From Streptomyces zingiberis (GTDB taxonomy: Bacteria; Actinomycetota; Actinomycetes; Streptomycetales; Streptomycetaceae), in contig NZ_JAATEN010000023.1 in assembly GCF_012034935.1 (NCBI RefSeq), forward strand, positions 1 through 64,000: a DNA stretch of 64,000 nucleotides, given 5' to 3'. Of the stretch, positions 17,447 through 25,642 are shown piece by piece. The position numbers and the translations under genes were made by a program. The notes below the pieces were generated by a model that did not search any database, had not been told where the DNA came from, and worked only from the letters and a program-made list of their open reading frames with translations. How positions within the stretch are numbered: the first letter of the stretch is position 1; each line of letters begins with the position of its first letter.

Positions 17447-17803
17447 ATGACCCGAGACCTCGCCGACGTCACCGAACTGCCCCGCGCCGAGCCGCGCACC
17501 GCGACCGGCACCGCGCTCTTCGACGGCGCGCCCGGCGCGCTCACCTCGCGGGAGGAACAGCAGTTCCGCGCGGCCCTGTTCACCCTCGTCGGGGACGCCC
17601 TCGCGGAGAAGGGCTGGGCCCGCATCCCGGCCTGGTCCGACGAGGAGCGCGCCCGGCTGGCCGCCGTGGGCCGGGCGCTCGGCGAGCACTGGGGGCAGGC
17701 CGTCACCGCCGAGCCCGAGGACGAGTGCTCGATGTTCTTCGCCCTGGACGTCACGGCCGGCCCGGTGCGGCCGGACGGAGTCCCCGGCGCGCCCCGCGCC
17801 TGA
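17447..17803 (+). CDS. Hypothetical small soluble protein
   Basis: A 118-residue protein with no membrane segment or signal peptide. ATG 17447 follows AAGGGGAGA at good spacing. The central region (LTSREEQQFRAALFTLVGDA then LAEKGWARIPAWSDEERARL) is predicted helical, and the C-terminus ends in a Pro/Gly/Ala tail. I do not recognise a family. Codon use fits the chromosome and the gene stands alone before the phosphatase cluster. Confidence 0.6.
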   Translation: MTRDLADVTELPRAEPRTATGTALFDGAPGALTSREEQQFRAALFTLVGDALAEKGWARIPAWSDEERARLAAVGRALGEHWGQAVTAEPEDECSMFFALDVTAGPVRPDGVPGAPRA

Positions 17804-18168
17804 CCCGGGCGGCACGTCCCGGGGCGCGCCCCGGGATCCCCCGGGCCCGGTACCGCTTCGCCGCGGCCGGGCCCGGGCCCGGCCGTCCCCGTCACCCCGC
17901 CGGCCGGTCCGGCCCCGCCCTCTCCGTGGTCCCCGCCGGGCGGTGGTGGCCCGCGGAGGCCGCGCCCGCCCGGCCCCGCCCCGACGCCGCGCCCCGTCCC
18001 CGCCCGGCCCGTCATCCGGTCGGCCGCGCTCCGCTCGTCCGGTCCGGGCGGGGCCGGGACAGTGGAGGCCAAGGCGCGGGCGGCGCTGCCCGCCGTGCCG
18101 GGCCCGGCGGGCAACGGCCCGCACCCGCGGCTGGAGGACGGCGGCGACGGCGGAAGGTGACGTGACGG
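17804..18168. other. GC-rich spacer before the phosphatase cluster
   Basis: About 365 bases with no supported gene and no strong hairpin. The final 30 bases contain GACGGCGGAAGG, the ribosome binding site context repeated before all three phosphatase genes. Confidence 0.4.
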
Positions 18169-19299
18169 ATGGCCCACGGCGTCGAGGACGAGGGCATGTG
18201 GGAGCGTCTCCGGACCACCTGGTTCTTCCGCTCCGCACCCTGGCTGCTGCCGTTCGCCGTACTGACCGCGGGGATCGCGCTCAACGTGCTCGGTCCCTTC
18301 ACCGCCCTCTTCCCCGTGCCTCCGCTGATCGCCGCCGCGCTGTGGACCTTCCGCGGCACGCTTCTCATCAGCGTGCTCTCCACGGCGGCGCTGGGGTTCG
18401 TCGTCTACTGGTGGGCCCCGCTGGGGCTGCGGGAGGGCACGGTGCGCCTCACCACCACCGCGGTGGTCTGCGGGATCGCGCTCTTCATCAACCGGGCCCT
18501 GGAGCACAGTGTGAGGCGGCTGGCGTCGGCGCGGCGGGTGGCGGAGGCGGTGCAGCTCTCGGTGCTGCCCACGCCACCGGCACGGGTGGGGGAGCTGTCG
18601 GTGGCGGTGCGGTACGAGGCCGCGCAGGAAGGGGCGCGGATCGGCGGGGACCTCTACGCGGTGGCGGCGTCGCCGTTCGGAGTGCGGATGATGGTGGCGG
18701 ACGTGCGCGGCAAGGGCCTGCTCGCCGTGGACGCCGTCACCGTGGTGCTGGGCGCCTTCCGGGAGGCCGCCGAGCGGGAGCCGGGGCTGGCGGAGGTGGC
18801 GGCGCGGGTGGACCAGGCGCTGCACCGGGAGCGGCGGGAGCGGGACGGGGTGGAGCGGGCCGAGGGGTTCGTGACGGCGGTGCTGGCGGAGGTCCCCGCG
18901 GGAGACCCGGGGACGCTGCGGATCGTCAACCGTGGTCACCCCTTCCCCCTGCTGCTGCGGGACGGGGCGGTGACGCCGCTGGAACCGGGCTCGTTCTCGC
19001 TGCCGCTGGGCCTGGACGACCTGGGGGAACTGGCGCCGGAGGTGGAGTGCGTGGAGTTCCCGCCGGGCGCGCTGCTGCTGCTCTACACGGACGGGATGAG
19101 CGAGGCGCGCGACGCCGGCGGGGTCTTCTACGACCCGGTGGAACAGCTCGCCGGCCGCCGGTTCGACGGGCCGGCGGCCCTGCTGGAGGGGGTACTGGGC
19201 GACGTGGCCGAGCACACCGGCGGGGTGACGGCCGACGACCTGGCGCTGCTCGCGGTGCGACGCGACCGTGGCGAGGGCCCTCCGCCCCGGCCGGGGTGA
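18169..19299 (+). CDS. Membrane SpoIIE-type PP2C serine phosphatase, copy 1
   Basis: A 376-residue protein. Residues 22-110 hold about four transmembrane helices; the C-terminal half is a SpoIIE/RsbU PP2C-like phosphatase domain with the metal-binding motifs RIGGDLYAV (Asp161), MMVADVRGKG (Asp178), LLLLYTDGMSEARD and DDLALLAV. Such enzymes dephosphorylate STAS-domain anti-sigma antagonists and thereby release sigma factors. It is the first of three tandem paralogues; the phosphatase halves are very similar and the membrane segments diverge. The start is supported by GACGGCGGAAGG upstream. There is no sensory PAS or GAF domain, so sensing may occur through the membrane helices. Confidence 0.9.
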   Translation: MAHGVEDEGMWERLRTTWFFRSAPWLLPFAVLTAGIALNVLGPFTALFPVPPLIAAALWTFRGTLLISVLSTAALGFVVYWWAPLGLREGTVRLTTTAVVCGIALFINRALEHSVRRLASARRVAEAVQLSVLPTPPARVGELSVAVRYEAAQEGARIGGDLYAVAASPFGVRMMVADVRGKGLLAVDAVTVVLGAFREAAEREPGLAEVAARVDQALHRERRERDGVERAEGFVTAVLAEVPAGDPGTLRIVNRGHPFPLLLRDGAVTPLEPGSFSLPLGLDDLGELAPEVECVEFPPGALLLLYTDGMSEARDAGGVFYDPVEQLAGRRFDGPAALLEGVLGDVAEHTGGVTADDLALLAVRRDRGEGPPPRPG

Positions 19300-19389
19300 A
19301 CGGCGGCCGGGAGAGGCCGGCAGGGACCGGGACCGGACAGCGGCTCGCGGCATCGGGGGTGACCGCACGGCGGAAGGGCGGACGAGACG

Positions 19390-20553
19390 GTGGACCGCAG
19401 TGGTGAGGGCGCGACCGGCCGGGGCCGCCCGCGCGCGGGCACCCCGGGGCGCTTCCGCGCCGGCCGGCTGCCCCGCGCCCTGCCGTGGGCGCTGCCCTAC
19501 GCCATGGTCCTGGTGGGGCTGATCGTCAATCTCCTGCTGCCCAGGGGCATCGCCTTCACGGCGGCCTTCGCCGCCGCGCCGCTGATCGCCGCAGCCCTGT
19601 GGACCTTCCGCGGCACCGTCGCCGTGAGCGCGGTGACGGTCGTGGCGATGGTCGACGTCGTCTTCTGGATGGCCACCCTGTCGCTGCTGGAGGCGTGTGT
19701 GCGGCTGGGCACCATCGTCGTGGTCTGCCTGCTGGCCGTCGGCATCAACCGCTCGCTGCACCGCAGCGTCATGCGGCTGGCGTCGGCGCGGCGGGTGGCG
19801 GAGGCGGTGCAGCTCTCGGTGCTCCCGACGCCGCCGGCGCGGGTGGGGGAGCTGTCCGTGGCCGTGCGGTACGCGGCGGCGCAGGAGGGCGCCCGGCTCG
19901 GCGGCGACCTCTACGCCGTCGAACGCACCCCGCACGGTGTCCGGATGCTGGTGGCGGACGTGCGGGGCAAGGGGCTGCCCGCCGTGGACGCCGTCACCGT
20001 CATCCTCGGGGCCTTCCGGGAGGCGGCGGAGCGGGCGGCGGGACTGTGTGAGGTCGCCGGGTGGCTGGAACACGCCTTGGAGCGGGAGCGGCGGGAGCGG
20101 GACGGGGTGGAGCGGGCCGAGGGGTTCGTGACGGCGGTGCTGGCGGAGATCCCCGCGGGAGACCCGGAGACGCTGCGGATCGTCAACCGCGGCCACCCCC
20201 CGCCGCTGCTGCTGCGGGACGGTGCGGTGGAACCGCTGGAGCCGGGCTCGTTCTCGCTGCCGCTGGGCCTGGGCGAGCTGGGCGAGCCGGCGCCGGAGGT
20301 GGAGTCGGTGAGGTTCCCGCCGGGCGCGCTGCTGCTGCTCTACACGGACGGCGTGAGTGAGGCGCGCGACGCCGGCGGGGCCTTCTACGACCCGGTGGAA
20401 CAGCTCACCGGCCGCCGGTTCGGCGGGCCGGCGGCCCTGCTGGAGGAGGTGATGAGGGACGTGACACGCCACACGGGCGGGGTGACGTCCGACGACCTGG
20501 CGTTGCTCGCCGTGGCCCGCGCGCCCGGGGGGAGCCATCCGCTCCCGGCCTGA
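19390..20553 (+). CDS. Membrane SpoIIE-type PP2C serine phosphatase, copy 2
   Basis: A 387-residue paralogue of the preceding gene. A Gly/Arg-rich N-terminus of about 35 residues precedes four membrane helices (ALPYAMVLVGLIVNLLL and following), then ASARRVAEAVQLSVLPTPPA joins the PP2C domain with RLGGDLYAV, MLVADVRGKG and LLLLYTDGVSEARD. The GTG at 19390 sits in the same GGCGGAAGG...GAGACGGTGGAC context as copy 3, so the start is well supported. It follows copy 1 by 90 bases and may share its transcript. Long nucleotide blocks are identical to copy 1, which suggests recent duplication or gene conversion. Confidence 0.9.
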   Translation: MDRSGEGATGRGRPRAGTPGRFRAGRLPRALPWALPYAMVLVGLIVNLLLPRGIAFTAAFAAAPLIAAALWTFRGTVAVSAVTVVAMVDVVFWMATLSLLEACVRLGTIVVVCLLAVGINRSLHRSVMRLASARRVAEAVQLSVLPTPPARVGELSVAVRYAAAQEGARLGGDLYAVERTPHGVRMLVADVRGKGLPAVDAVTVILGAFREAAERAAGLCEVAGWLEHALERERRERDGVERAEGFVTAVLAEIPAGDPETLRIVNRGHPPPLLLRDGAVEPLEPGSFSLPLGLGELGEPAPEVESVRFPPGALLLLYTDGVSEARDAGGAFYDPVEQLTGRRFGGPAALLEEVMRDVTRHTGGVTSDDLALLAVARAPGGSHPLPA

Positions 20554-20653
20554 GGGCCGGGGACGGGACCCGGCCGCGCGGGCCGGGAAGCGAGCAGCCG
20601 GGCGGACCGGATGACCGGACGGCGGGCCGGACGGCGGAAGGACAGGTGAGACG

Positions 20654-21820
20654 GTGGACGGCAGCGGCGGCAGCGGCGGCGGCAGCGCCGGACGTGCCGG
20701 CAGGGGCACCTTCTGGGACCGCTTCCGCGGGACCTGGCTGTACCGCGCCATGCCGTGGCTGCTCCCCTACGGCGTGGTGGTCCTCAGTGTGGCCATCGAC
20801 TACTCGCTCCCCAACAACATCGCCTTCACCTCGGCGCTCGTCGCGGCGCCCCTGGCCGCGGCGGCCCTGTGGACCTTCCGGGGCACCATCGCGGTGAGCG
20901 TGGTCACGGTGGGGGCGCTGTGCTGGCTCGTCTTCGCGCGGGACGCCCTGCTGCCGCTGGAGCGGTGGGTACGGCTGTTGACGGTGCTGGTGGTCTGCGC
21001 GATGTCCGTCGTCATCAACCGGGCGCTCCAGCACAGCGTGGTGCGGCTGGCGTCGGCGCGGCGGGTGGCCGAGGCCGCGCAGCTCTCGGTGCTGCCCACG
21101 CCACCGGAGCAGGTGGGGGAGTTGTCGGTGGCGGTGCGGTACGAGGCCGCGCAGGAAGGGGCCCGGATCGGTGGGGACCTCTACGCGGTGGCGGCGTCGC
21201 CGTTCGGGGTGCGGATGATGGTGGCGGACGTGCGGGGCAAGGGGCTGCCGGCCGTGGACGCCGTCACCGTCGTGCTCGGTGCCTTCCGCGAGGCGGCCGA
21301 ACGCGTGGCCGAACTGGCGGAGGTCGCGCACTGGATGGACCAGGCGCTGCACCGCGAGCGGCGGCAGCGGGACGGCCTGGAGCGGACGGAGGGGTTCGTC
21401 ACGGCGATCCTGGTGGAGATCGCGGCGGAGGACCCCGGCACGCTGCGGATCGTCAACCGTGGCCACCCCTCGCCGCTGCTCCTGCGGGACGGTGCGGTGG
21501 AACCGCTGGAGCCGGGGTCGTTCTCGCTGCCGCTGGGCCTGGACGACCTGGGGCAGCAGACCCCCGGCGTGGAATCGGCCGCGTTCCTGCCGGGCGCGCT
21601 GCTGCTGCTCTACACCGACGGGATGACCGAGGCCCGCGACGCGGGCGGCGTCTTCTACGACCCGGTGGCGCGGCTGGCCGGGCGCCGCTTCACCGGCCCG
21701 ACGGCGCTGCTGGACGAGGTGCTGGCCGATGTCGCCGAGCACACCGGCGGGGTGACGGCCGACGACCTGGCACTGCTCGCCGTGGCCCGCGGCCCGGACG
21801 GGAACCGCGCGCCGGACTGA
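20654..21820 (+). CDS. Membrane SpoIIE-type PP2C serine phosphatase, copy 3
   Basis: A 388-residue third paralogue with a Gly/Ser-rich N-terminus, four membrane helices, and the PP2C motifs RIGGDLYAV, MMVADVRGKG, LLLLYTDGMTEARD and DDLALLAV. Part of its phosphatase domain (RIGGDLYAVAASPFGVRMMV) is closer to copy 1 than to copy 2, while its 'EPLEPGSFSLPLG' region matches copy 2, a mosaic pattern expected from gene conversion. The GTG at 20654 is used. A GC-rich repetitive spacer follows before the LacI gene. Confidence 0.9.
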   Translation: MDGSGGSGGGSAGRAGRGTFWDRFRGTWLYRAMPWLLPYGVVVLSVAIDYSLPNNIAFTSALVAAPLAAAALWTFRGTIAVSVVTVGALCWLVFARDALLPLERWVRLLTVLVVCAMSVVINRALQHSVVRLASARRVAEAAQLSVLPTPPEQVGELSVAVRYEAAQEGARIGGDLYAVAASPFGVRMMVADVRGKGLPAVDAVTVVLGAFREAAERVAELAEVAHWMDQALHRERRQRDGLERTEGFVTAILVEIAAEDPGTLRIVNRGHPSPLLLRDGAVEPLEPGSFSLPLGLDDLGQQTPGVESAAFLPGALLLLYTDGMTEARDAGGVFYDPVARLAGRRFTGPTALLDEVLADVAEHTGGVTADDLALLAVARGPDGNRAPD

Positions 21821-22132
21821 GCCCGCGCTTTCCGGACGGGGCCCGCGCTTTCCACACGGAGCCCGCGGGCCGGACGGCCCCCGCGGCGGACGGCCCCCGC
21901 GCGCGGGACCGCGAGGCCGGTGGCGGTGCGGTGGCCCCGGGCCCTCGGCGTTCCGGTCCTCCGGGCTCCGCGTTCCGGCCTCCCGCGTTCCCCGCTCCCG
22001 CGTTCCGGCATCCCGGCTCCCGCCTTCCGGTCCTCCCGCCTTCCGGTCCTCCCGCCTTCCGGTCCTCCCGTGTTCCGGCCTCCCGTGTTCCGGCCGTCCG
22101 GGGGGTACCGACGGCTCGTGCGGGGTGCCGGA
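21821..22132. repeat. Spacer with imperfect 16-bp tandem repeats
   Basis: The spacer after the third phosphatase gene begins with a repeated GCCCGCGCTTTCC (about 21825-21856). It continues into degenerate TTCCGG-containing units from about 21950. Three exact 16-bp copies of CGCCTTCCGGTCCTCC occupy 22021-22068, followed by diverged copies to about 22103. No gene is supported in this stretch. Confidence 0.7.
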
Positions 22133-22151
22133 TATTAGTCAATTATTAGTC
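22133..22151. promoter_or_regulatory. Direct repeat TATTAGTC, one helical turn apart
   Basis: TATTAGTC occurs at 22133-22140 and 22144-22151, spaced 11 bp. It lies at the sharp change from very GC-rich spacer to AT-rich DNA upstream of the LacI-type gene. It may be part of the promoter or an activator site. Confidence 0.35.
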
Positions 22152-22198
22152 GTCTGGCCCCTCTTGACCCTTCCCGTAACGCAGCGGCAAAGTGCTCG

Positions 22199-22255
22199 CT
22201 AATCCGCATCAGCACCGCACGCGCCGCCCGCGGCGCGGTGACTAATGCGCATTAG
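22199..22255. promoter_or_regulatory. Two LacI-type operators upstream of the regulator gene
   Basis: CTAATGCGCATTAG (22242-22255) is a perfect 14-bp palindrome with the central CG typical of LacI/GalR operators. CTAATCCGCATCAG (22199-22212) matches it at 12 of 14 positions, 43 bp upstream. The proximal site is 25 bases before the LacI start codon. Autoregulation, and control of the cluster downstream, is the likely role. Confidence 0.65.
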
Positions 22256-22280
22256 CCCATGAGTCGGAGAGGGGTGGGGC

Positions 22281-23366
22281 ATGGCCGAGAAAGGACCCGC
22301 CCGGCAGCGGCGCGGCCGGCCGCGCCAGGCCGAGGTGGCCCGGCTCGCCGGGGTGTCGCAGACGACGGTGTCGCTGGTGCTCGGCGGCAACAAGCAGGGC
22401 ATCGCCCTGCACGAGGACACCCGGGCGCGGGTGTTCGCCGCCGCGCGCGAACTCGGGTACGTGCCCGACCCGGCCGCCCGCCGCCTCGCCGCCGCCCGGA
22501 ACAACCTCCTGGGCGTCTTCAGCTTCACCGCCACCTTCCCCACCGCCGTGGAGCACTCGTACTACCCGTTCCTCGCCGGGGTGGAGCAGGAGGCCGCCGC
22601 CCAGGGGTACGACCTGGTGCTGTTCACCGGCTCCAGCTCCGGCGGCGCGCAGGCGGGGGAGCCCGGCGCGCTGGACCGGGTGCGGCTCGCCGACGGGTGC
22701 CTCTTCCTCGGCCGCCATGTCCGAGGCGACCAGTTGCGGCGGCTCGTCGCCGACGGCTATCCGGCCGTGCACATCGGCCGCCGTGACGAGCCGGCGGGGC
22801 TGGCCTGGGTCGGCGCCGACTACGTCGCGGCCAGCGCCGAGGTCGTCCGGCATCTCACCGGGCTCGGCCACCGGCGGGTGGTCCTCGTCCGTGAGGACGA
22901 CGACGCACCGGCCTCCACCGACCGGGAGCACGGCTTCCGCGCCGCGCTCGCCGAGTGCGCCGGGCGGCGCGGCGCGGACGACCCGGCGGCCGTGGTGCGG
23001 ACAGGGCGTCCGGCGGCCGACATCACGCCCGCCTGGGTGCGTGCCCGGCTCGCCGAGGGCACCACCGCCTTCGTCGCCGAGGAGACCGACACCGGTGGCG
23101 CCTGGCGGGCCCTCCACACGGCGGTGGCCGCCGCCGGGCTCGACGCGCCCCGGGATCTGTCGCTGGCACTGCTCGGCTCACCCCCCGCCGACCTGGCGGC
23201 CGTCCGGCCGCCGACCGGTTTCGACATCCCCCGCGCCGAGCTGGGGGCCGCGGCGGTCCGTCTGCTCGTCGCGCAGCTCGCCGGTCAGGAGCGTGCCGAG
23301 CCCCTGGTGGCCTGCGCCTTCCGCGCCGGGGACACCACCGGCCCGCCACCCGGCGGACCGGGCTGA
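22281..23366 (+). CDS. LacI/GalR-family transcriptional repressor
   Basis: A 361-residue regulator with an N-terminal helix-turn-helix (EVARLAGVSQTTVSLVLGGN, about residues 18-37), the hinge region ELGYVPDPAARRLAAARNN, and a periplasmic-binding-protein-like effector domain starting LLGVFSFTATFPT. ATG 22281 gives the typical N-terminus. Two palindromes upstream probably serve as its operators. It heads a rightward cluster of an oxidoreductase, a hydantoinase-like ATPase, a permease and a secreted glycosidase, so its ligand is probably a sugar or sugar acid imported by that cluster. The ligand cannot be read from the sequence. Confidence 0.92.
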   Translation: MAEKGPARQRRGRPRQAEVARLAGVSQTTVSLVLGGNKQGIALHEDTRARVFAAARELGYVPDPAARRLAAARNNLLGVFSFTATFPTAVEHSYYPFLAGVEQEAAAQGYDLVLFTGSSSGGAQAGEPGALDRVRLADGCLFLGRHVRGDQLRRLVADGYPAVHIGRRDEPAGLAWVGADYVAASAEVVRHLTGLGHRRVVLVREDDDAPASTDREHGFRAALAECAGRRGADDPAAVVRTGRPAADITPAWVRARLAEGTTAFVAEETDTGGAWRALHTAVAAAGLDAPRDLSLALLGSPPADLAAVRPPTGFDIPRAELGAAAVRLLVAQLAGQERAEPLVACAFRAGDTTGPPPGGPG

Positions 23367-23451
23367 GGGCCGCCGGCCCCGCCCGTACCCGTCCGCTGCC
23401 CCGCACCCTGTCCCGTCCGCCGCCACCGGCCCGGCCACCGGCGACCCGGAC

Positions 23452-23493
23452 GCCCGACCCGAGAAGCCCGACCCGAGAAGCCCGACCCGAGGA
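23452..23493. repeat. 14-bp tandem repeat (GCCCGACCCGAGAA)
   Basis: Three consecutive copies, the last with one change, lie in the spacer between the LacI gene and the FAD oxidoreductase gene. Confidence 0.8.
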
Positions 23494-23559
23494 CTGATCC
23501 CGAGGCACCCGACCCGACCACCGCGACCCGATCACGCGACCCCGAGGAGCAAGCACCGT

Positions 23560-25188
23560 ATGCCCATCCCCACCGGAACCCCCACCCGGACCGACATCCT
23601 CGTCGTCGGCGGCGGCACGGGCGGCGTGGCCGCCGCGCTCGCGGCCTGCCGCGCCGGGCGCACCGTCGTCCTCACCGAGGAGACCGACTGGGTCGGCGGC
23701 CAGCTCACCTCGCAGGCCGTCCCGCCGGACGAGCACCCGTGGGTCGAGCAGTTCGGGGTCACCGCCACCTACCGGGCGCTGCGCGAGTCGATCCGCGCCC
23801 ACTACCGGCGCTGGTACCCCCTGCGGGCCGAGGCCCTGGACCTGCCGTACCTCAACCCCGGTGCCGGGCGCGTCAGCAAGCTCTGCCACGAGCCGCGGGT
23901 CGCCCTCGCCGTGCTGGAGGCGATGCTCGCCCCGCACGTCGCCGCCGGCCGGCTCACCGTGCTGACCCACACCCGGCCCGTCGCCGCCGACACCGACGGG
24001 GACACCGTGCGCGCCGTCACCGTCGAGGACGTCCGCGACGGCGCCCGGCACACCGTCACCGCCCCCTACGTCCTCGACGCCACCGAGACCGGTGAACTGC
24101 TGGAACTGGCGGACGTCGAGTACGCGCTGGGAGCCGAGGCCCGCTCCGAGTACGACGAGCCGCACGCGCCCGGGACCGCCGACCCGCTCAACCAGCAGGG
24201 CATCACCGTCTGTTTCGCCCTCTCCCACCACGAGGGCGAGGACCACACCGTCGACCGCCCGGACGGATACGACTTCTGGCGCTCCTACCGGCCGGACTTC
24301 TGGCCCGGGCCGCTCCTCGGCTTCCTCGCGCCCGACCCCCGTTCGCTGGCGCCCGTGGAACGCACCTTCGAGCCCAACCCCGCGATCGACCCGCTCGACG
24401 TCACCGCCGACCAGAGCGCCGACGCCGGCGACAAGGAGCTGTGGGGCTTCCGCCGCATCCTCGCCCGCAAACTGCACCGCCCCGGCGCCTTCGACTCCGA
24501 CATCACCCTCGTCAACTGGCCGCTCAACGACTACTGGCTCAAGCCGCTGATCGGGGCGGGCGAGGAGACCGGCCGCGCCGCGCTCGCCGGGGCCCGGCAG
24601 CTCTCGCTCGCGGTCCTGTACTGGCTGCAGACCGAGGCCCCGCGCACCGACGGCGGCACCGGCTTCCCCGGCCTGCGGCTGCGCCCCGACGTCACCGGCA
24701 CCGCCGACGGCCTCGCCAAGGCGCCGTACGTGCGGGAGTCCCGCCGGATCAAGGCCGTCACCACCGTGACCGAACACGATGTCGCCATCGACCTCGTCGG
24801 CCCGTACGGCGGCACCCGGCACCGGGACTCCGTCGGCGTCGGCGGCTACCGCATCGACCTGCACCCCTCCACCGGTGGGGACAACTACGTGGACGTCGGC
24901 TCCGTGCCGTTCGAGATCCCGCTCGGGGCCCTGCTGCCGCGCCGGGTGCGCAACTTGCTGCCGGCCGGCAAGAACCTCGGCACCACCCACATCACCAACG
25001 GCTGCTACCGCCTCCACCCCGTCGAGTGGAACGTCGGTGAGGTCGCCGGCGCGCTTGCCGCGCACTGCCTGGAGGAGGGTGTCCGCCCGCACCAGGTGCA
25101 GGAGGAGGACAAGCGGCTGGCGGAGTTCGGCCGCGTACTCGACCGGGCCGGCGTCCAGCGGCACTGGCCGGACGTGCGCGGTTACTGA
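23560..25188 (+). CDS. FAD-dependent oxidoreductase
   Basis: A 542-residue flavoprotein. The N-terminal Rossmann fingerprint DILVVGGGTGGVAAALAA (residues 12-29) and an acidic end after the second strand (VVLTEETDWVGGQLTSQ) mark an FAD_oxidored-type protein. A C-terminal FAD signature is ARKLLPAGKN-like: NLLPAGKNLGTTHITNGCYR, followed by HPVEWNVGEVAG. Relatives occur in carbohydrate and sugar-acid utilisation loci; their substrates are largely uncharacterised. ATG 23560 follows GAGGAG. There is no export signal, so it acts in the cytoplasm on an imported compound. Confidence 0.85.
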   Translation: MPIPTGTPTRTDILVVGGGTGGVAAALAACRAGRTVVLTEETDWVGGQLTSQAVPPDEHPWVEQFGVTATYRALRESIRAHYRRWYPLRAEALDLPYLNPGAGRVSKLCHEPRVALAVLEAMLAPHVAAGRLTVLTHTRPVAADTDGDTVRAVTVEDVRDGARHTVTAPYVLDATETGELLELADVEYALGAEARSEYDEPHAPGTADPLNQQGITVCFALSHHEGEDHTVDRPDGYDFWRSYRPDFWPGPLLGFLAPDPRSLAPVERTFEPNPAIDPLDVTADQSADAGDKELWGFRRILARKLHRPGAFDSDITLVNWPLNDYWLKPLIGAGEETGRAALAGARQLSLAVLYWLQTEAPRTDGGTGFPGLRLRPDVTGTADGLAKAPYVRESRRIKAVTTVTEHDVAIDLVGPYGGTRHRDSVGVGGYRIDLHPSTGGDNYVDVGSVPFEIPLGALLPRRVRNLLPAGKNLGTTHITNGCYRLHPVEWNVGEVAGALAAHCLEEGVRPHQVQEEDKRLAEFGRVLDRAGVQRHWPDVRGY

Positions 25189-25642
25189 GCCGGCCGGATC
25201 TGGCCTGGGCGGCCTGACCTGGGCCGGTTCGGCCCGGCCCGCTCGACCTGGGCCGGTTCGGCCCGGGTCGGGTTCCGGCCGGTGGCCGGGGCGGCGGGGG
25301 CCCCGGGCGGCCGGGCGCGTCCCGCGTAGCACCGCCCTCCCCGGGCCGCGTCCTGCGCCGCCGCCGGGACGGGGGGCGCGCACCGGCCGGGAGGACCGCA
25401 CCAACCCTGAGAAGCACCGCAGCGACCCGGCACCGCCGGTACCGCACCGCACCGCCGGTACGGCACCGCACCGGAAGTACCACCCTGAGCCCCCGCACCC
25501 TGAGCCCCCGCACCCTGAGCCCTCACACCCCGAGCCCTCGCACCCCGAGCCCTCCGCCCGGCCCGTGCCCCACCCGCCCGGCGCACTCCGTCCGTGCCCC
25601 GCCCGCACCATCCGCGCCACCCCCCAAGGAGGTGTTCCCCTC
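25189..25642. other. Repetitive spacer before the hydantoinase gene
   Basis: About 450 bases of GC-rich repeats, including duplicated CTGGGCCGGTTCGGCCCGG-like segments around 25215-25265, GCACCGCC(GGTAC) repeats around 25430-25470 and a clear 15-bp minisatellite at 25481-25555. The reading frame of the hydantoinase gene stays open through it, but the good ribosome binding site is at 25626-25632, so I treat this as non-coding. Confidence 0.55.
25481..25555. repeat. 15-bp tandem repeat, five copies
   Basis: Units start at 25481, 25496, 25511, 25526 and 25541 with consensus CACCCYGAGCCCYCG. The unit length is a multiple of three, so the frame upstream of the hydantoinase start would read HPEP repeats if it were translated. 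Confidence 0.9.

Noticed and set aside
17350..20751. A 1,133-codon minus-strand open frame across the phosphatase cluster
   Set aside because: It is antisense to three clear PP2C genes and reads as repetitive His/Arg/Gln-rich sequence caused by third-position GC bias.
25481..25555. The 15-bp direct repeats as a CRISPR array
   Set aside because: The units are contiguous with no unique spacers, and no cas genes are nearby.
24779..25642. An N-terminal extension of the hydantoinase-like protein through the repeat region
   Set aside because: The frame is open, but the only good ribosome binding site is at 25626-25632 and the extension overlaps the oxidoreductase gene in a low-complexity frame.
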